A stretch of 64,000 nt of DNA from Mycobacterium sp. SMC-4 (lineage in GTDB: Bacteria > Actinomycetota > Actinomycetes > Mycobacteriales > Mycobacteriaceae). The stretch spans positions 1,302,001 to 1,366,000 of the forward strand of contig NZ_CP079869.1 of NCBI RefSeq assembly GCF_025263265.1. Reading direction: 5' to 3'. The first letter of the stretch is position 1. Every line of letters begins with the position of its first letter. Shown piece after piece: positions 16,361 through 28,652 of this stretch. The notes below the pieces were generated by a model. The model searched no databases. It was given only the letters and a program-made list of their open reading frames with translations, and was not told the DNA's origin. A program made the translations under genes and the position numbers.

Positions 16361-17434
16361 ATGAAATTCGGTGTCTTCATCCTCGGCGACAAGCCCAACC
16401 ACCTGTCCGACCAGGAAGTCTTCGCCAACGTGCTGGAAGAGGCCCGGTGGGCTGAGGAACTCGGCTACGACGAGGTCTGGCTGGCCGAGCATCACTTCTC
16501 GCCCTACGGCATGCTGGCTGATCTGCCGATGGTGGCAGCGGCGATCGCCGCGCAGACCGAACGCATTCGCATCGGGACCGCGTGCATGGTGGCCCCGTTC
16601 CACAATCCCATCCAGCTCGCCGAGCGCATCGCGATGGTCGACGTGCTCTCCGGCGGTCGATTCGACGCCGGATTCGGTCGCGGTTACCAGGCCCACGAGT
16701 TCAAGGGATTCGGCGTCCCGATGGACGAAGCCACCGGCCGATACCAGGAATGCCTGGAGATCGTGCACCTGTTGCTCACTCAGGAGAACGTGAGCTATCA
16801 CGGGAAGTACTTCACCATCGAGGACGTCACGATCTACCCGCGTCCCGCCCAGCAGCCGGTACCGGTATGGGGCACGGTGATGAAGACCCCGTCGAGCTTC
16901 GAATGGCTGGCCGACAAGGGTTTCGGCGCCATCATCGGCAATCCCTACACCGTCGACCCCGACCTACAGGGAGCCCTGGACATCTACCTGGAGACGCAGG
17001 CCAAGAAGGGTCTGGAAGCCGCGACCGGCAACGTGTGGGCGCTGCTGAACGCGTTCTGTCACCAGGATGATTCCTTCGCCCGGACCTATCCCCGCGAGAG
17101 CGTGGAGCTCTCGATCGAGCGCCATCGCGCATACTCGAATCCGTTCGAACGCGGCGGCGACATCCCGGCCGACTACAAGGCCTACGCGGACTGGTTCGAG
17201 AAGCACGACAAGCAGAGCTACGAACAGGTGCTCAACTCGCATCTGACCCTGATGGGCAATCCCGATCGCATCATCGACAAGATGCGCACCGTCGTCGACA
17301 TGGGTTGGCGCAACGTCATGCTGCGGATGTCACGAGGCGGTGCCATGGACCGGGCGAAGGTCTACGACTCGATGAAGTTGTTCGCCGACGAGGTGATCCC
17401 GGCGGCAACCGAACTCGCGGCAGCGCCCGCTTGA
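16361..17434 (+). CDS. LLM class flavin-dependent oxidoreductase
   Basis: A 357-residue luciferase-like TIM-barrel protein (MKFGVFILGDKPNHLSDQEV; WLAEHHFSPYGMLADLPM; FDAGFGRGYQAHEF; LTLMGNPDRIIDKM). Members are FMN monooxygenases or F420-dependent dehydrogenases. The EHHF pattern and overall order are nearer the bacterial luciferase/alkanal group, so a monooxygenase with a separate flavin reductase is the better guess. ATG at 16361 is preferred over GTG at 16355 because GGAG ends 5 bases before it. First gene of a plus-strand run; its stop overlaps the ligase start. Confidence 0.85.
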   Translation: MKFGVFILGDKPNHLSDQEVFANVLEEARWAEELGYDEVWLAEHHFSPYGMLADLPMVAAAIAAQTERIRIGTACMVAPFHNPIQLAERIAMVDVLSGGRFDAGFGRGYQAHEFKGFGVPMDEATGRYQECLEIVHLLLTQENVSYHGKYFTIEDVTIYPRPAQQPVPVWGTVMKTPSSFEWLADKGFGAIIGNPYTVDPDLQGALDIYLETQAKKGLEAATGNVWALLNAFCHQDDSFARTYPRESVELSIERHRAYSNPFERGGDIPADYKAYADWFEKHDKQSYEQVLNSHLTLMGNPDRIIDKMRTVVDMGWRNVMLRMSRGGAMDRAKVYDSMKLFADEVIPAATELAAAPA

Positions 17435-18933
17435 GCGAGGATCTCCGGGCCCGGCTACAGACGGTTCTGTCCCTGGACCCGGCGGCGCCGGCGATCGAGT
17501 CCGACGGTGTGTGGACCGACTGGGCGGCACTGCGCTCCATCGCCGACGGTGTCGAGCACCACCTCGCCGCAGCCGGCTTGGGTGCGGGATCCCCGGTGGG
17601 ACTGGTCCTGCGCAATCATCCGGCGATGGTCGGCGCGCTGATCGGGGTCCTGCTGACGGGGGCCACTGTGGTGACCCTCAATGCCGCGCACGGGGACGCC
17701 GGACTCAGCGCCGACATCGCCGATCTGAATCTGGCCGCGGTCATCGCCGTCGAATCGGACTGGCAGCGCGACGGAGTTCGGGACGCGGCCGCAGGTGCCC
17801 TGGGGCTTCGCGTCACGGCGGCCCCACCCGAGGTCACCGTGCAGGACGGCCTGGAGGCGCCGGGGCCCGGTCCGTTCCGCAGCGAACCCGACGGCGTCGC
17901 CGTGGAGATGCTGACCAGCGGAACCACCGGACCGCCCAAGCGAATACCGCTGACCTACCGGGCATTCGAACGCACAGTGGCTGCAGCCAGTGCGCACTAC
18001 TCGGCGTCCACCGACCAGCGGCCCCGACTGAGCTCCGGTGTGGCCATCGTCGCAGCGCCGCTGGTGCACATGTCGGGCATGTTCCGGACCCTCCTCAACA
18101 TCTGCCAGGGGCGCCGGATCGCCCTGCTGGAGCGCTTCACCGTCGCCGATTTTGTCGGTGCCGTGCAACGGCACCGCCCTCGCGCGGTGAGTCTGGTCCC
18201 GTCGGCGATGGCGATGGTCCTCGACGCTGATGTCGCGCCTGAGGTCTTCGACACCGTCGAGGTGGTCACCTCGGGGACCGCGCACTTGCCGGTGGCCGTC
18301 CAAGAGGCTTTCGAGGAGCGCTACGACGTGGCGGTGCTGCCCTCGTATGGGGCAACCGAGTTCGCCGGGGGAGTCGCGGGCTGGAATCTTGCCTTGCATC
18401 GACAGTGGGCCGAAGCCAAGCGCGGAAGCGTCGGTCGTCCGCAGCGTGGCCGCGAGGTCCGCATCATGTCGGTGGACAAGGACGTCGAGGTCGGCGCGAA
18501 CGTCCAAGGTCGCATCGAGGTGCGTACCGGTGACGGAGACTGGGTGCCCACCACCGATCTCGGTCGGATCGATGCCGACGGCTTCCTCTACGTCGAGGGC
18601 CGCACCGACGACGTGATCATCCGCGGTGGATTCAAGGTGGCACCGGCGGACATCGTGGATGCGTTGCGAACCCATCCGGGGGTGCGTGATGCCGGCGTCA
18701 CCGGGCTGCCCGACAGAAGGCTGGGCGCTGTTCCGGTCGCCGCGGTCGAGGCCACGGCGGGCGCTGACGTCGATCCCGAGCAACTTCTCGACTTCCTGCG
18801 GGAGCGGCTCACTCGCTATCAGGTGCCGTCACGGATCATCGTCGTCGACGAACTGCCGCGCACCCCGTCGCTGAAGGTCAGCCAGCCCGGGCTTCGGGAA
18901 CTGTTCTCCAGCCGTGAGGAGGTGCAGGCATGA
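17431..18933 (+). CDS. Acyl-CoA synthetase (AMP-binding)
   Basis: A 500-residue ANL ligase: P-loop MLTSGTTGPPKRIPLTY near residue 165, SYGATEFAGG, YVEGRTDDVIIRGGFKVAPAD at the hinge, and C-terminal Lys in PRTPSLKVSQPG. The start is TTG at 17431, overlapping the LLM stop (TTGA). ATG-initiated readings would need an N-terminus inside the LLM gene. It is shorter than the other ligase at 11624 and differs from it in motif details, so the two probably activate different intermediates. Followed directly by the thiolase-like gene. Confidence 0.88.
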   Translation: MSEDLRARLQTVLSLDPAAPAIESDGVWTDWAALRSIADGVEHHLAAAGLGAGSPVGLVLRNHPAMVGALIGVLLTGATVVTLNAAHGDAGLSADIADLNLAAVIAVESDWQRDGVRDAAAGALGLRVTAAPPEVTVQDGLEAPGPGPFRSEPDGVAVEMLTSGTTGPPKRIPLTYRAFERTVAAASAHYSASTDQRPRLSSGVAIVAAPLVHMSGMFRTLLNICQGRRIALLERFTVADFVGAVQRHRPRAVSLVPSAMAMVLDADVAPEVFDTVEVVTSGTAHLPVAVQEAFEERYDVAVLPSYGATEFAGGVAGWNLALHRQWAEAKRGSVGRPQRGREVRIMSVDKDVEVGANVQGRIEVRTGDGDWVPTTDLGRIDADGFLYVEGRTDDVIIRGGFKVAPADIVDALRTHPGVRDAGVTGLPDRRLGAVPVAAVEATAGADVDPEQLLDFLRERLTRYQVPSRIIVVDELPRTPSLKVSQPGLRELFSSREEVQA

Positions 18934-20099
18934 CGGGCGTCCGCGGTGTTGCAGCAATAGTCGGTGTCGCCGACGAGGTTTCACCGTCCGGAGTGATCGA
19001 CGTACCCCTGCGTGAGCTCGAAGCGCGAGTCGTGCGGGCGGCGCTGGCGGACGCGGGACTGACGGTGCGTGACGTGGACGGCGTGTGCACGTGTACCGGG
19101 GGAACCCTGATGCACTCCGTCGAGCTCGCTGAATACCTGGGCATCACACCGCGTTTCACCGATGCCACCCAGACCGGTGGCGCCAGCTACGGCCTGTACG
19201 TCGAGCACGCGGCGGCGGCCATCGCAGCCGGACAGGCAGAGACCGTGGTGATCGTCTACGCATCGACTCCGCGAGCGGCCCGCAAGCGGGGTGACAAAGG
19301 GCTCGGCGTCTTCGCGACTCCTGAGCGACTGGAATGGGAAACGCCGTTTGGTGTGATGCTGCCGATCAGCGCCTATGCGCTGGCCGCGAATCGGCACATG
19401 GCCCAGTTCGGCACCACGGCAGAACAATTGGCGCAGATTGCGGTCGACACCCGCGCCTGGGCGACCCGAAATCCACGCGCACATCTGCGCGACGCCATCA
19501 CCGTCGATGACGTGCTGGGGTCGGGCTACCTTGCCGAACCCCTGCACAAGCTCGAATGTTGCCTGGTCACCGACGGTGCCGCGGCGATCGTGGTGACCAG
19601 TGCACAACGGGCGCGCTCGCTGGCCAAGCCGCCGGTGCACGTGCTGGGCGCTGCTTCGGCAGCCTCGCACGCGATGATCTCGCAGATGCCGGATCTGACC
19701 GTCACCCCTGGCGCCCGGTCAGGTCCCGCGGCGTTCCAGGCAGCGGGCGTGAGCCCCGGGGACGTCGATGTCGTCGAACTCTACGACTCCTTCACCATCA
19801 CCGTTCTGCTCGCGCTCGAAGATCTCGGCTTCTGCGCGAAGGGCGACGGCGGCGCGTTCGCCGGAAGCGGGGTGCTGGCCCCGGGTGGCGAGCTGCCCGG
19901 CCAGACCACCGGCGGCGGCCTGGCCTACACCCACCCCGGCGCGTTCGGTGCCTTCCTCCTCGTCGAAGCCGCCCGGCAGTTGCGGGGTGAAGGTGAGGAT
20001 CGGCAGGTGCCCGGCGCCGAGGTGGCGCTCGCGCACGGGACCGGTGGGGTGCTCTCGGCGACGTCGACGGTGATCCTCGGGACGGAGGCGACGCTGTGA
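18930..20099 (+). CDS. Thiolase-fold lipid-transfer protein, Ltp2-like (probable aldolase)
   Basis: A 389-residue thiolase-fold protein of the SCP-x/Ltp group. Where a thiolase has its nucleophilic Cys, this has TDATQTGGASYG with no Cys. The C-terminal half has VELYDSFTITVLLALEDLG and GGGLAYTHPGAFG, matching Ltp2, a retro-aldolase that works with a DUF35 partner in steroid side-chain loss. The gene is directly followed by a DUF35 protein with a 4-base overlap. Predicted reaction: cleavage of a tertiary or beta-hydroxyacyl-CoA to a ketone or aldehyde and a short acyl-CoA. The substrate is not known. Confidence 0.82.
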   Translation: MTGVRGVAAIVGVADEVSPSGVIDVPLRELEARVVRAALADAGLTVRDVDGVCTCTGGTLMHSVELAEYLGITPRFTDATQTGGASYGLYVEHAAAAIAAGQAETVVIVYASTPRAARKRGDKGLGVFATPERLEWETPFGVMLPISAYALAANRHMAQFGTTAEQLAQIAVDTRAWATRNPRAHLRDAITVDDVLGSGYLAEPLHKLECCLVTDGAAAIVVTSAQRARSLAKPPVHVLGAASAASHAMISQMPDLTVTPGARSGPAAFQAAGVSPGDVDVVELYDSFTITVLLALEDLGFCAKGDGGAFAGSGVLAPGGELPGQTTGGGLAYTHPGAFGAFLLVEAARQLRGEGEDRQVPGAEVALAHGTGGVLSATSTVILGTEATL

Positions 20100-20500
20100 A
20101 CGCCGAGATCTTGGATCTGCCGGTGCCTGAGCCGAGCGCGGTCTCGGCCCCGTTCTGGGATGCGACGCAAAACCGCGAGCTGCACATGCAGAGGTGCACC
20201 GACTGCGGTGCGCTGGTGTGGTATCCCCGCTTCGGGTGTCCGCACTGCGGCCACGACGACCTGCGGTGGGAACGACTCTCCGGCCGTGGGGTGATCCACG
20301 CCGTCAGCGTGCACCACCGGGCCCCGATCGCCGCGCTGGCCGACCTGGTGCCGTACTCGGTGGTTCTGGTCGATCTCGACGAGGGCGTCCGGATCATGTC
20401 CAATGTCTTCGGGCCGGCGCCGCAGGTGGGGGATGCTGTCGAAGTGGGTTGGCTGCCGCTGGCCGACGGTCGGAATCTGCCGACGTTCGAGCGCAGGTGA
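20096..20500 (+). CDS. DUF35 zinc-ribbon/OB-fold protein
   Basis: A 134-residue protein with an N-terminal rubredoxin-like zinc ribbon (CTDCGALVWYP, CPHCGHDD) and a C-terminal OB fold (GRGVIHAVSVHH, YSVVLVDLDEGVRI). This is the partner that binds thiolase-fold aldolases (ChsH2/DUF35 type) and is needed for their activity in the steroid systems. GTG at 20096 overlaps the stop of the thiolase-like gene, so the two should form one complex. Confidence 0.88.
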   Translation: MNAEILDLPVPEPSAVSAPFWDATQNRELHMQRCTDCGALVWYPRFGCPHCGHDDLRWERLSGRGVIHAVSVHHRAPIAALADLVPYSVVLVDLDEGVRIMSNVFGPAPQVGDAVEVGWLPLADGRNLPTFERR

Positions 20501-20902
20501 GTGCCGGTGCTGCCCAATCCCGAGCTGCTGGCTCGACGTCAGGCGCTGGTGATGCGCCATGTCGCTGCCGAGAACGAGCGTGATCTCGACCGAATCATGG
20601 CGACCTTCACCCACCCTCGCTACGAGATCGTGCCCACCGCAATGGTGTACGACGGTGATGAGGAGGTCCGGCAGATGATCCTGCGGCAGTGGGACGAGTT
20701 GCCGCAGATGAGCTACAGCGCCGAAGCGGTGTTCCATTCGGCGCATGGACTGGTGGTCGAGACCCGGACGACCTGCGTGGGCACCTCGGTCGACATGCTC
20801 AGCGTCAATGTCTTCGGCTTCGACGGCGAGGATCTGGTCCTGGAACGCTGCTACTTCGACCGGATGTTGTTCGCAGCGGAACTCGCCACGTTGCGTTCCT
20901 AA
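20501..20902 (+). CDS. SnoaL/NTF2-like protein
   Basis: A 133-residue protein with a probable cone-shaped NTF2 fold (LLARRQALVMRHVAAENERD, IMATFTHPRYEIVP, GLVVETRTTCVG, FGFDGEDLVLERCYFDR). GTG at 20501 directly follows the DUF35 stop. Catalytic residues are not obvious. It resembles the ester-cyclase or ketosteroid-isomerase-like proteins common in actinobacterial catabolic operons. Last gene before shared operator site 5. Confidence 0.72.
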   Translation: MPVLPNPELLARRQALVMRHVAAENERDLDRIMATFTHPRYEIVPTAMVYDGDEEVRQMILRQWDELPQMSYSAEAVFHSAHGLVVETRTTCVGTSVDMLSVNVFGFDGEDLVLERCYFDRMLFAAELATLRS

Positions 20903-20907
20903 ACGAT

Positions 20908-20933
20908 TGAACAAAAAACGTCATATTGTAGTA
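20908..20933. promoter_or_regulatory. Shared operator, site 5 (E1-lipoyl operon)
   Basis: TGAACA and TGTAGTA separated by 13 bases, in the 59-base gap before the E1 gene. The right arm matches 5 of 7 consensus positions. It suggests that the E1 operon can be started separately from the LLM operon. Confidence 0.5.
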
Positions 20934-20961
20934 TCGGTGGCAGACCCGTCGAGGAGTGTGG

Positions 20962-22983
20962 ATGTCCACCCAAACAGGTACCAGAACACTGTCGCCCGAC
21001 AGTGACCAATCGTTGGCGCTGTATCGCCTCATGAGCAAGGTTCACCACGGTGACAAGCGCGTTCGCAAAGCGCTGTCCTCTGGTGAGGTGACCATGAGCT
21101 ATTGGCCGGTCGACGGCCACGAGGCCATGTCCGCCGGCGCGATGCTGGCTCTCGACGACGCTGATCAACTCGTCACGACCTACCGCGGACTCGGCGACGT
21201 GCTCGCCAAGGGCATCGATCTGCGCGGCTACTTCGCCGAGATCCTCGGCCGCCGGGACGGGTTGTCCGGAGGCAAGGCCGGTGCGATGGGGATCTACGAC
21301 CCTGCCCACGGAATCGCCTGGACCACGGGTATTGTCGGCGCGGGTCCGCTGATCGCCAACGGCATCGCTTTGGCGGCGACGCGGCGGGACACCAACCAGG
21401 TCGTCCTGGTCAGCTTCGGTGACGGCGCCACCAGCATCGGGTACGTACACGAAGCCATGAACATGGCCGCGCTGTGGGATCTGCCGGTGATCTTCCTGTG
21501 TCAGAACAACTCCTGGGCCGAATGCACGGCGCAGCACCGCTACACCCGGTCAACGCAACTGTCCGACCGGGCGCAGGGCTACGGGATGCCCGGTGTGACC
21601 GTCGACGGCACCGACCCGCACGCGGTGTACGAGGCGGTGGCCGCCGCGGTCGCCCGTGCGCGGTCGGGTCAAGGGCCGTCCTTCGTCGAAGCGTTGGCAT
21701 ATCGCCTGCAGGGCCACTATTTCGGTGACGCCATGGGCTACGCCGATCAAGACGAGTTGGCCGCGAAGCGGGCCGACCCTCCGTTTGCGCGGTTTCGGGC
21801 GCAGCTGATCGCCGACGGCGTCGCCACCGCCGCCGATCTCGACGCCGTTGACGCGGCCGTGGCGGCCGAGATCGACGCCGCATTCACCGCTGCGGTGGCC
21901 TCCCCGCCACCGGATCCCGCCGAACTCACCCGAGATGTGTTCAGCGGCAATGGCTCAGAACACTCCAACCATCGCGGGTCCGCTGCCGAGGCCTCGGACG
22001 GGGACACCGAGGAGCTCGGGTTGGTCGCGGCCATTCATCGCACTCTGGACCGGGCGATGGCCGAAGACGACTCGATCGTGCTACTCGGGGAGGACATCGG
22101 CGACCCCTCAGGTGGAGGCATGTTCAAGGTGACCGCCGGTCTGTCCAGCAAGTACGGCGAGGGCCGGGTGCTCGACACCCCGATCGCGGAGTCGTCGATC
22201 ATCGGTGCCGCCATCGGCGCCTCGCTGGCCGGACTGCGTCCGGTGGCCGAATTGATGTTCATGGACTTCCTCGGGGTGGCGATGGACCAGATTGCCAACC
22301 ACGCCGCGAAGGTCCGCTACATGTCGGGTGGCCGCACAGGTGCGCCGCTGGTCATCAGGACAATGGTCGGCATGGGTGCGGGTGCCCAGCATTCGCAGGC
22401 CTTCGAGGCGTGGGCGATGCACACTCCGGGGTTGAAGGTGGTGTGGCCGAGTACGGCCGCCGATGCCGCCGGCCTGTTGAAAGCCTGCTTGGCAGATGAC
22501 GATCCGTGCCTGTTCATCGAATCGATGAAGCTGTACTACGGCGGCGGCAAGGGGCCGGTCCCGGTGGCCGACCATGTCGTGCCGCTGGGACAGGCCGACG
22601 TCAAACGAGAGGGCTCTGACGTCACCGTGGTCACCTACGGCGTCATGGTGCACGCCGCGCTGGAGGCCGCGCAGCAGCTCGCCGACGATGGCATATCGGT
22701 GGAGGTGGTCGATCTGCGCACGCTCGTGCCGCTCGACCTCGCGACCGTGCTCGAATCGGTCCGTAAGACCACCCGCCTGGTGGTGGCGCACGAGTCGGTC
22801 GGATTCTGCGGGCCCGGTGCCGAGATCGCCGCGACTGTCGGTACCGAACTGTTCGGTGTATTGGGTGCACCGATCCAGCGTGTTGCGGGCACCTACACGC
22901 CTGTGCCGCGCGCAGCCACTCTGGAGGCAGCGTGCCGACCGGGCGCTGCCCACCTCGTCGAAGCGATCAGGAGAATCCTGTGA
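20962..22983 (+). CDS. Fused alpha-beta E1 of a 2-oxoacid dehydrogenase-type complex (TPP-dependent)
   Basis: A 673-residue protein. Residues 1-320 are an E1-alpha, with the TPP/Mg motif GDGATSIGYVHEAMNM ending in CQNNSW. After an acidic, Gly/Ser-rich linker (about 325-350) comes an E1-beta (GLVAAIHRTLDRAMAEDDSI, LLGEDIGDPSGGGMF, DTPIAESSIIGAAIGASLAG). The E1 decarboxylates a 2-oxoacid, or cleaves a ketone in acetoin dehydrogenases, and acylates a lipoyl group. GAGGAG lies 5 bases before the ATG at 20962. The next gene is a free lipoyl protein. No E2 acyltransferase or E3 gene is nearby, so those parts must come from elsewhere or the complex works differently. Confidence 0.87.
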   Translation: MSTQTGTRTLSPDSDQSLALYRLMSKVHHGDKRVRKALSSGEVTMSYWPVDGHEAMSAGAMLALDDADQLVTTYRGLGDVLAKGIDLRGYFAEILGRRDGLSGGKAGAMGIYDPAHGIAWTTGIVGAGPLIANGIALAATRRDTNQVVLVSFGDGATSIGYVHEAMNMAALWDLPVIFLCQNNSWAECTAQHRYTRSTQLSDRAQGYGMPGVTVDGTDPHAVYEAVAAAVARARSGQGPSFVEALAYRLQGHYFGDAMGYADQDELAAKRADPPFARFRAQLIADGVATAADLDAVDAAVAAEIDAAFTAAVASPPPDPAELTRDVFSGNGSEHSNHRGSAAEASDGDTEELGLVAAIHRTLDRAMAEDDSIVLLGEDIGDPSGGGMFKVTAGLSSKYGEGRVLDTPIAESSIIGAAIGASLAGLRPVAELMFMDFLGVAMDQIANHAAKVRYMSGGRTGAPLVIRTMVGMGAGAQHSQAFEAWAMHTPGLKVVWPSTAADAAGLLKACLADDDPCLFIESMKLYYGGGKGPVPVADHVVPLGQADVKREGSDVTVVTYGVMVHAALEAAQQLADDGISVEVVDLRTLVPLDLATVLESVRKTTRLVVAHESVGFCGPGAEIAATVGTELFGVLGAPIQRVAGTYTPVPRAATLEAACRPGAAHLVEAIRRIL

Positions 22984-23203
22984 CGGAAGTGCGGCTGCCC
23001 AAGCCGGGTGATGCGATCACCGAGGCCGAGATCACCGAGTTCCTAGTCGAGGACGGTGCGTCGGTGACCGAGGGCGACCCGTTGTATTCGATCGCCACCG
23101 ACAAGGTGGAGATGGACATCGAGGCGCCGGCCTCGGGCGTGGTGTCGTGGAAGGTCGAGGTGGGTGAAACCTACGACGTCGGCGAACTGATCGCGGTCAT
23201 CGC

Positions 23204-23207
<4 letters not shown>
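22980..23207 (+). CDS. Stand-alone lipoyl-domain protein
   Basis: A 75-residue single biotinyl/lipoyl domain: VRLPKPGDAITEAEITEFLV, then YSIATDKVEMDIEAPASG where the Lys of TDKVE is the lipoylation site, and VGETYDVGELIAVIA. It has no linker, E3-binding domain or acyltransferase domain. GTG at 22980 overlaps the E1 stop by 4 bases. It should be the mobile acyl carrier for the E1 encoded just upstream. An isolated lipoyl domain recalls GcvH in the glycine cleavage system, but the sequence around Lys is of E2 type. Confidence 0.88.
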
Positions 23208-25828
<2,621 letters not shown>

Positions 25829-25832
<4 letters not shown>

Positions 25833-26587
25833 CAGAGCGCACACCCGATTCGCTGGTCCTGGTCGAGGATCGCGACGGTGTCGCGCTTGTCCTGCTGAAT
25901 CGTCCCGCGCAGCGGAACTCGCTGCGCTACGAGTCCTGGACTCAATTGGCGGAAGCACTCTCGCAGGCCGCCAACGCGCGCGCCATCGTGATCGCCGGCG
26001 CTGAAGGCTTTTTCAGCGCCGGAGGTGATTTGAAGTCAGGTCCGGCGCACGGCGCCGGACCGATGGGACCGGCCGGCCGCGTCGAGCACGCCCAGAACGT
26101 GATGGCGCAGTTGCGTGCGATCCCGGTGCCGACGATCGCCGCCGTCGAGGGTGCGGCCGTAGGTCTGGGGTGGAGTTTGGCGCTGTCCTGCGATCTGGTG
26201 GTGGCGGCGCGTGACGCGTTCTTTTCGGCACCCTTCGTCGCGCGTGCAGTGGTGCCCGACGGTGGCCTGGCGTGGCGGTTGAGCGAGCAGTTGGGACGGC
26301 AACGCGCGGCATCACTGTTGTTGCGGGGCAGTCGGTTGGCCGCCGAGGACGCGCACCGCATGGGCTTGGTCACCGATCTCACCGAACCCGGTTCGGCTGT
26401 GGATGTGGCGGTTGTGATCGCCCACGAGATCGCGGCGGCCGACACCGGTGCGGTGGAGCTCACCAAGCGGCTTCTGGCGGCCGTCGAGTCGACCCAGCTG
26501 GCGTCCTTCCAGCCGCTGGAGTTGGCGATCGCCACGGTGGCCCAACAGCGCTCGGCGGCCGACGCCGGTCGGGCGGAATTCGCTTAG
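25829..26587 (+). CDS. Enoyl-CoA hydratase/isomerase family protein
   Basis: A 252-residue crotonase: VLLNRPAQRNSLRYESW, oxyanion-hole FSAGGDLKSG, AVGLGWSLALSCDLVVAA and ARAVVPDGGLAWRLSEQLG with Asp at the acid/base position. The ATG overlaps the previous hydratase stop by 4 bases. It ends the plus-strand E1 operon. Its TAG stop overlaps the TAA of the convergent ACAD gene, so the two transcripts meet with no spacer. Confidence 0.85.
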
Positions 26588-27786
26588 CGGGGCAGGCCCA
26601 AGCCGGTGGTCGAGATCAGGTCGCGCTGAATTTCACTGGTGCCGCCGCCGATGGTATGGAGGAGGGAAAGCAGCAGCCCCTCCGAGAAGTGCCCGTGCAG
26701 CAGCGCATCGGGATCATCGGGCAGCAATGCCCCGGCCGGGCCGAGGATGCTGGCCCCCAGCTGTCGCAGCTCTGCGGTCAGCTCCGAGTGATAGAGCTTC
26801 GACAGTGACGGCAGCGCCGGATCGAGCTGGTCGGCGGCTTGCTGGTGGGCCACCCGGTAGGACAGCGCGCGCCCGACCTCGACGCGTTCGATCGCGCGTG
26901 CGAGGGCCAGCCGGTTGGCCGGGTCGGCCAGGGGGTCATGCGCCTGACCACGTTGACCGTGACACCAGTCCACCAACTCGTCGAGGTAACGCTGGGCCTG
27001 TGCGGCCCGGGTGACGTTCGAACGTTCGGCGACCAGCAGAGCCTTGGCGACCGTCCAGCCCTCACCTTCGCCGCCGACCAGGTTGGTGGCCGGAACCCGG
27101 ACGCCGTCGAAAAACTCTTCGGCGAAGGTCGAGTAGCCGGTCATCGAGCGGATGGGGCGGCGGGTGATTCCCGGGGTGTTCAAATCGACCAGGAAAAAGG
27201 AGATACCGGCCTGACGCTTGCCGCCGAGCGGTGACGTGCGGGCGAGCACGAAGATCCAGTCGGCGAGGACACCGTTGCTGGTCCAGGTCTTCTGGCCGTC
27301 CAGGATGTACTCGTCGCCATCGCGGCGCGCGGTCATCCGCAGCGCCGCGAGGTCCGAACCTGCCTCGGGTTCCGAATAGCCCTGTGCCCACATCCGTTCC
27401 GAGCGCGCGATCTTGGGTAGGTGCTCGTCACACTGCTCGGGCGTGCCGAACCGGAACAGCACCGGCGCCAGCATGTTGACCCCGTTGGTGTTCACCAGCG
27501 GGGCGCCGGCGTAGGCGAGCTCCTCACGGATGACCACCTGTTCCACGACGCCCAGACCGCCCCCGCCGAACCGCGTCGGCCAGTGCGGCACGAACCAGCC
27601 CTGTTGGTGCAGCGCCTGACAGAACTGCACCGCGCGCTCGTGGCTGTCCCGCGGCAGGTAGTCGGGGTTGGCGGCGGTGTGTCGGAACTCGTCGGGAAGA
27701 TTGTCGGCGATCCACTCGCGCAGCCGGCTGCGCAACTGGTCGATCTGCGGTCCGCCCCCGAGTCGGACGATGGGCGCAAGCGGCAC
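26584..27786 (-). CDS. Acyl-CoA dehydrogenase, long-type subunit (unpaired)
   Basis: A 400-residue ACAD: WFVPHWPTRFGGGGLGVVEQ, MWAQGYSEPEAGSDLAAL, ILDGQKTWTSNGVLADW and IGGGTSEIQRDLIS at the C-terminus. The usual catalytic YEGT is GGGT, as in the FAD-binding partner subunits of mycobacterial heteromeric ACADs, so it probably needs a second subunit. No partner is next to it. It follows a hydratase gene by 3 bases. The GTG start at 27786 is the only reasonable one. Confidence 0.88.
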   Translation of the reverse strand: MPLAPIVRLGGGPQIDQLRSRLREWIADNLPDEFRHTAANPDYLPRDSHERAVQFCQALHQQGWFVPHWPTRFGGGGLGVVEQVVIREELAYAGAPLVNTNGVNMLAPVLFRFGTPEQCDEHLPKIARSERMWAQGYSEPEAGSDLAALRMTARRDGDEYILDGQKTWTSNGVLADWIFVLARTSPLGGKRQAGISFFLVDLNTPGITRRPIRSMTGYSTFAEEFFDGVRVPATNLVGGEGEGWTVAKALLVAERSNVTRAAQAQRYLDELVDWCHGQRGQAHDPLADPANRLALARAIERVEVGRALSYRVAHQQAADQLDPALPSLSKLYHSELTAELRQLGASILGPAGALLPDDPDALLHGHFSEGLLLSLLHTIGGGTSEIQRDLISTTGLGLPR

Positions 27787-27789
27787 GAT

Positions 27790-28602
27790 TCAGACCCGGT
27801 CGGAGGGCTTGGCGGCCTTCTTCATCAGCTCGGCGACGTAGTTCTGGAACTCCTTGGAACCGGTCACGAGGGCCTGCAGGTCGTTACTGGCCTGCTGATG
27901 GGTGCGGAAACCCATCCCTTCCCACGCTCGCAGGATGCCGGCCTTGGTCGCCTGCAGGGTGATCAACGGCGCCTTGGCGATCTTGGCGGCCAGTTCCTCG
28001 ACCTCGGCCTCCAGCCGGTCCCGGGGCACCACCCGGTTGACCAGTCCGAACTCGAGTGCCTGTTCTGCACTGATCTTCTGTGCGGTGTAGAGGTACTCGG
28101 CGGCGCGCTTGTAGTTCATGAAGACCCACGGCTCGAACATGGTTTCCGATCCCGGCAACCCGAAACCGGGTACCAACGGCATCTGGAACCAGGTGTCATC
28201 GCTGCACACCGTGATCTCGGGGAGCAGGGCCCAGGTGGTCCCGCCGCCGATCGCGTATCCGTGGACCTGGGCGATCACCGGCTTCGGAAATTCCCAGAGC
28301 TTGAGCACCGGCCACAGGAAGAGCTGAGCCGCCGAGCGCCAGACCTTGCCCGAGGCCTCCAGTTCGGCCTTGAACTCGGGATAGCTGCCGTCGGGGATGT
28401 GGCCGGAGCAGAACCCTTTGCCGTTGGCCTTGATGATGACGACCTTGATGCTGTAGTCGTACTGCGCGTCGTCGAGTGCTTCGTTGACGCTGTGCACCAT
28501 CTCCGAGGACTGTGCGTTGGCCCGGTCCGGATTGTTCAGGATGATGCGCGCGATCGCCCCGTCCTTCTCGTAGATGACGTGGTCCAACTCTCGCGTTTCC
28601 AC
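27790..28602 (-). CDS. Enoyl-CoA hydratase/isomerase family protein
   Basis: A 270-residue crotonase: IARIILNNPDRANAQSSEM, oxyanion-hole FCSGHIPDG, YAIGGGTTWALLPEITVCSD and PLVPGFGLPGSETMFEPWVF. The active-site loop lacks both the GxPE and PDGG forms. GTG at 28602 is chosen because GGAGGAG lies 7 bases before it; the longer reading from ATG at 28620 would place that site inside the coding region. First gene of a two-gene unit with the ACAD, divergent from a P450. Confidence 0.83.
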   Translation of the reverse strand: METRELDHVIYEKDGAIARIILNNPDRANAQSSEMVHSVNEALDDAQYDYSIKVVIIKANGKGFCSGHIPDGSYPEFKAELEASGKVWRSAAQLFLWPVLKLWEFPKPVIAQVHGYAIGGGTTWALLPEITVCSDDTWFQMPLVPGFGLPGSETMFEPWVFMNYKRAAEYLYTAQKISAEQALEFGLVNRVVPRDRLEAEVEELAAKIAKAPLITLQATKAGILRAWEGMGFRTHQQASNDLQALVTGSKEFQNYVAELMKKAAKPSDRV

Positions 28603-28652
28603 CTGCAAGCTCCTCCTCATTCGGCCCCGTGGCCCCTGAATGATAGTGCAAT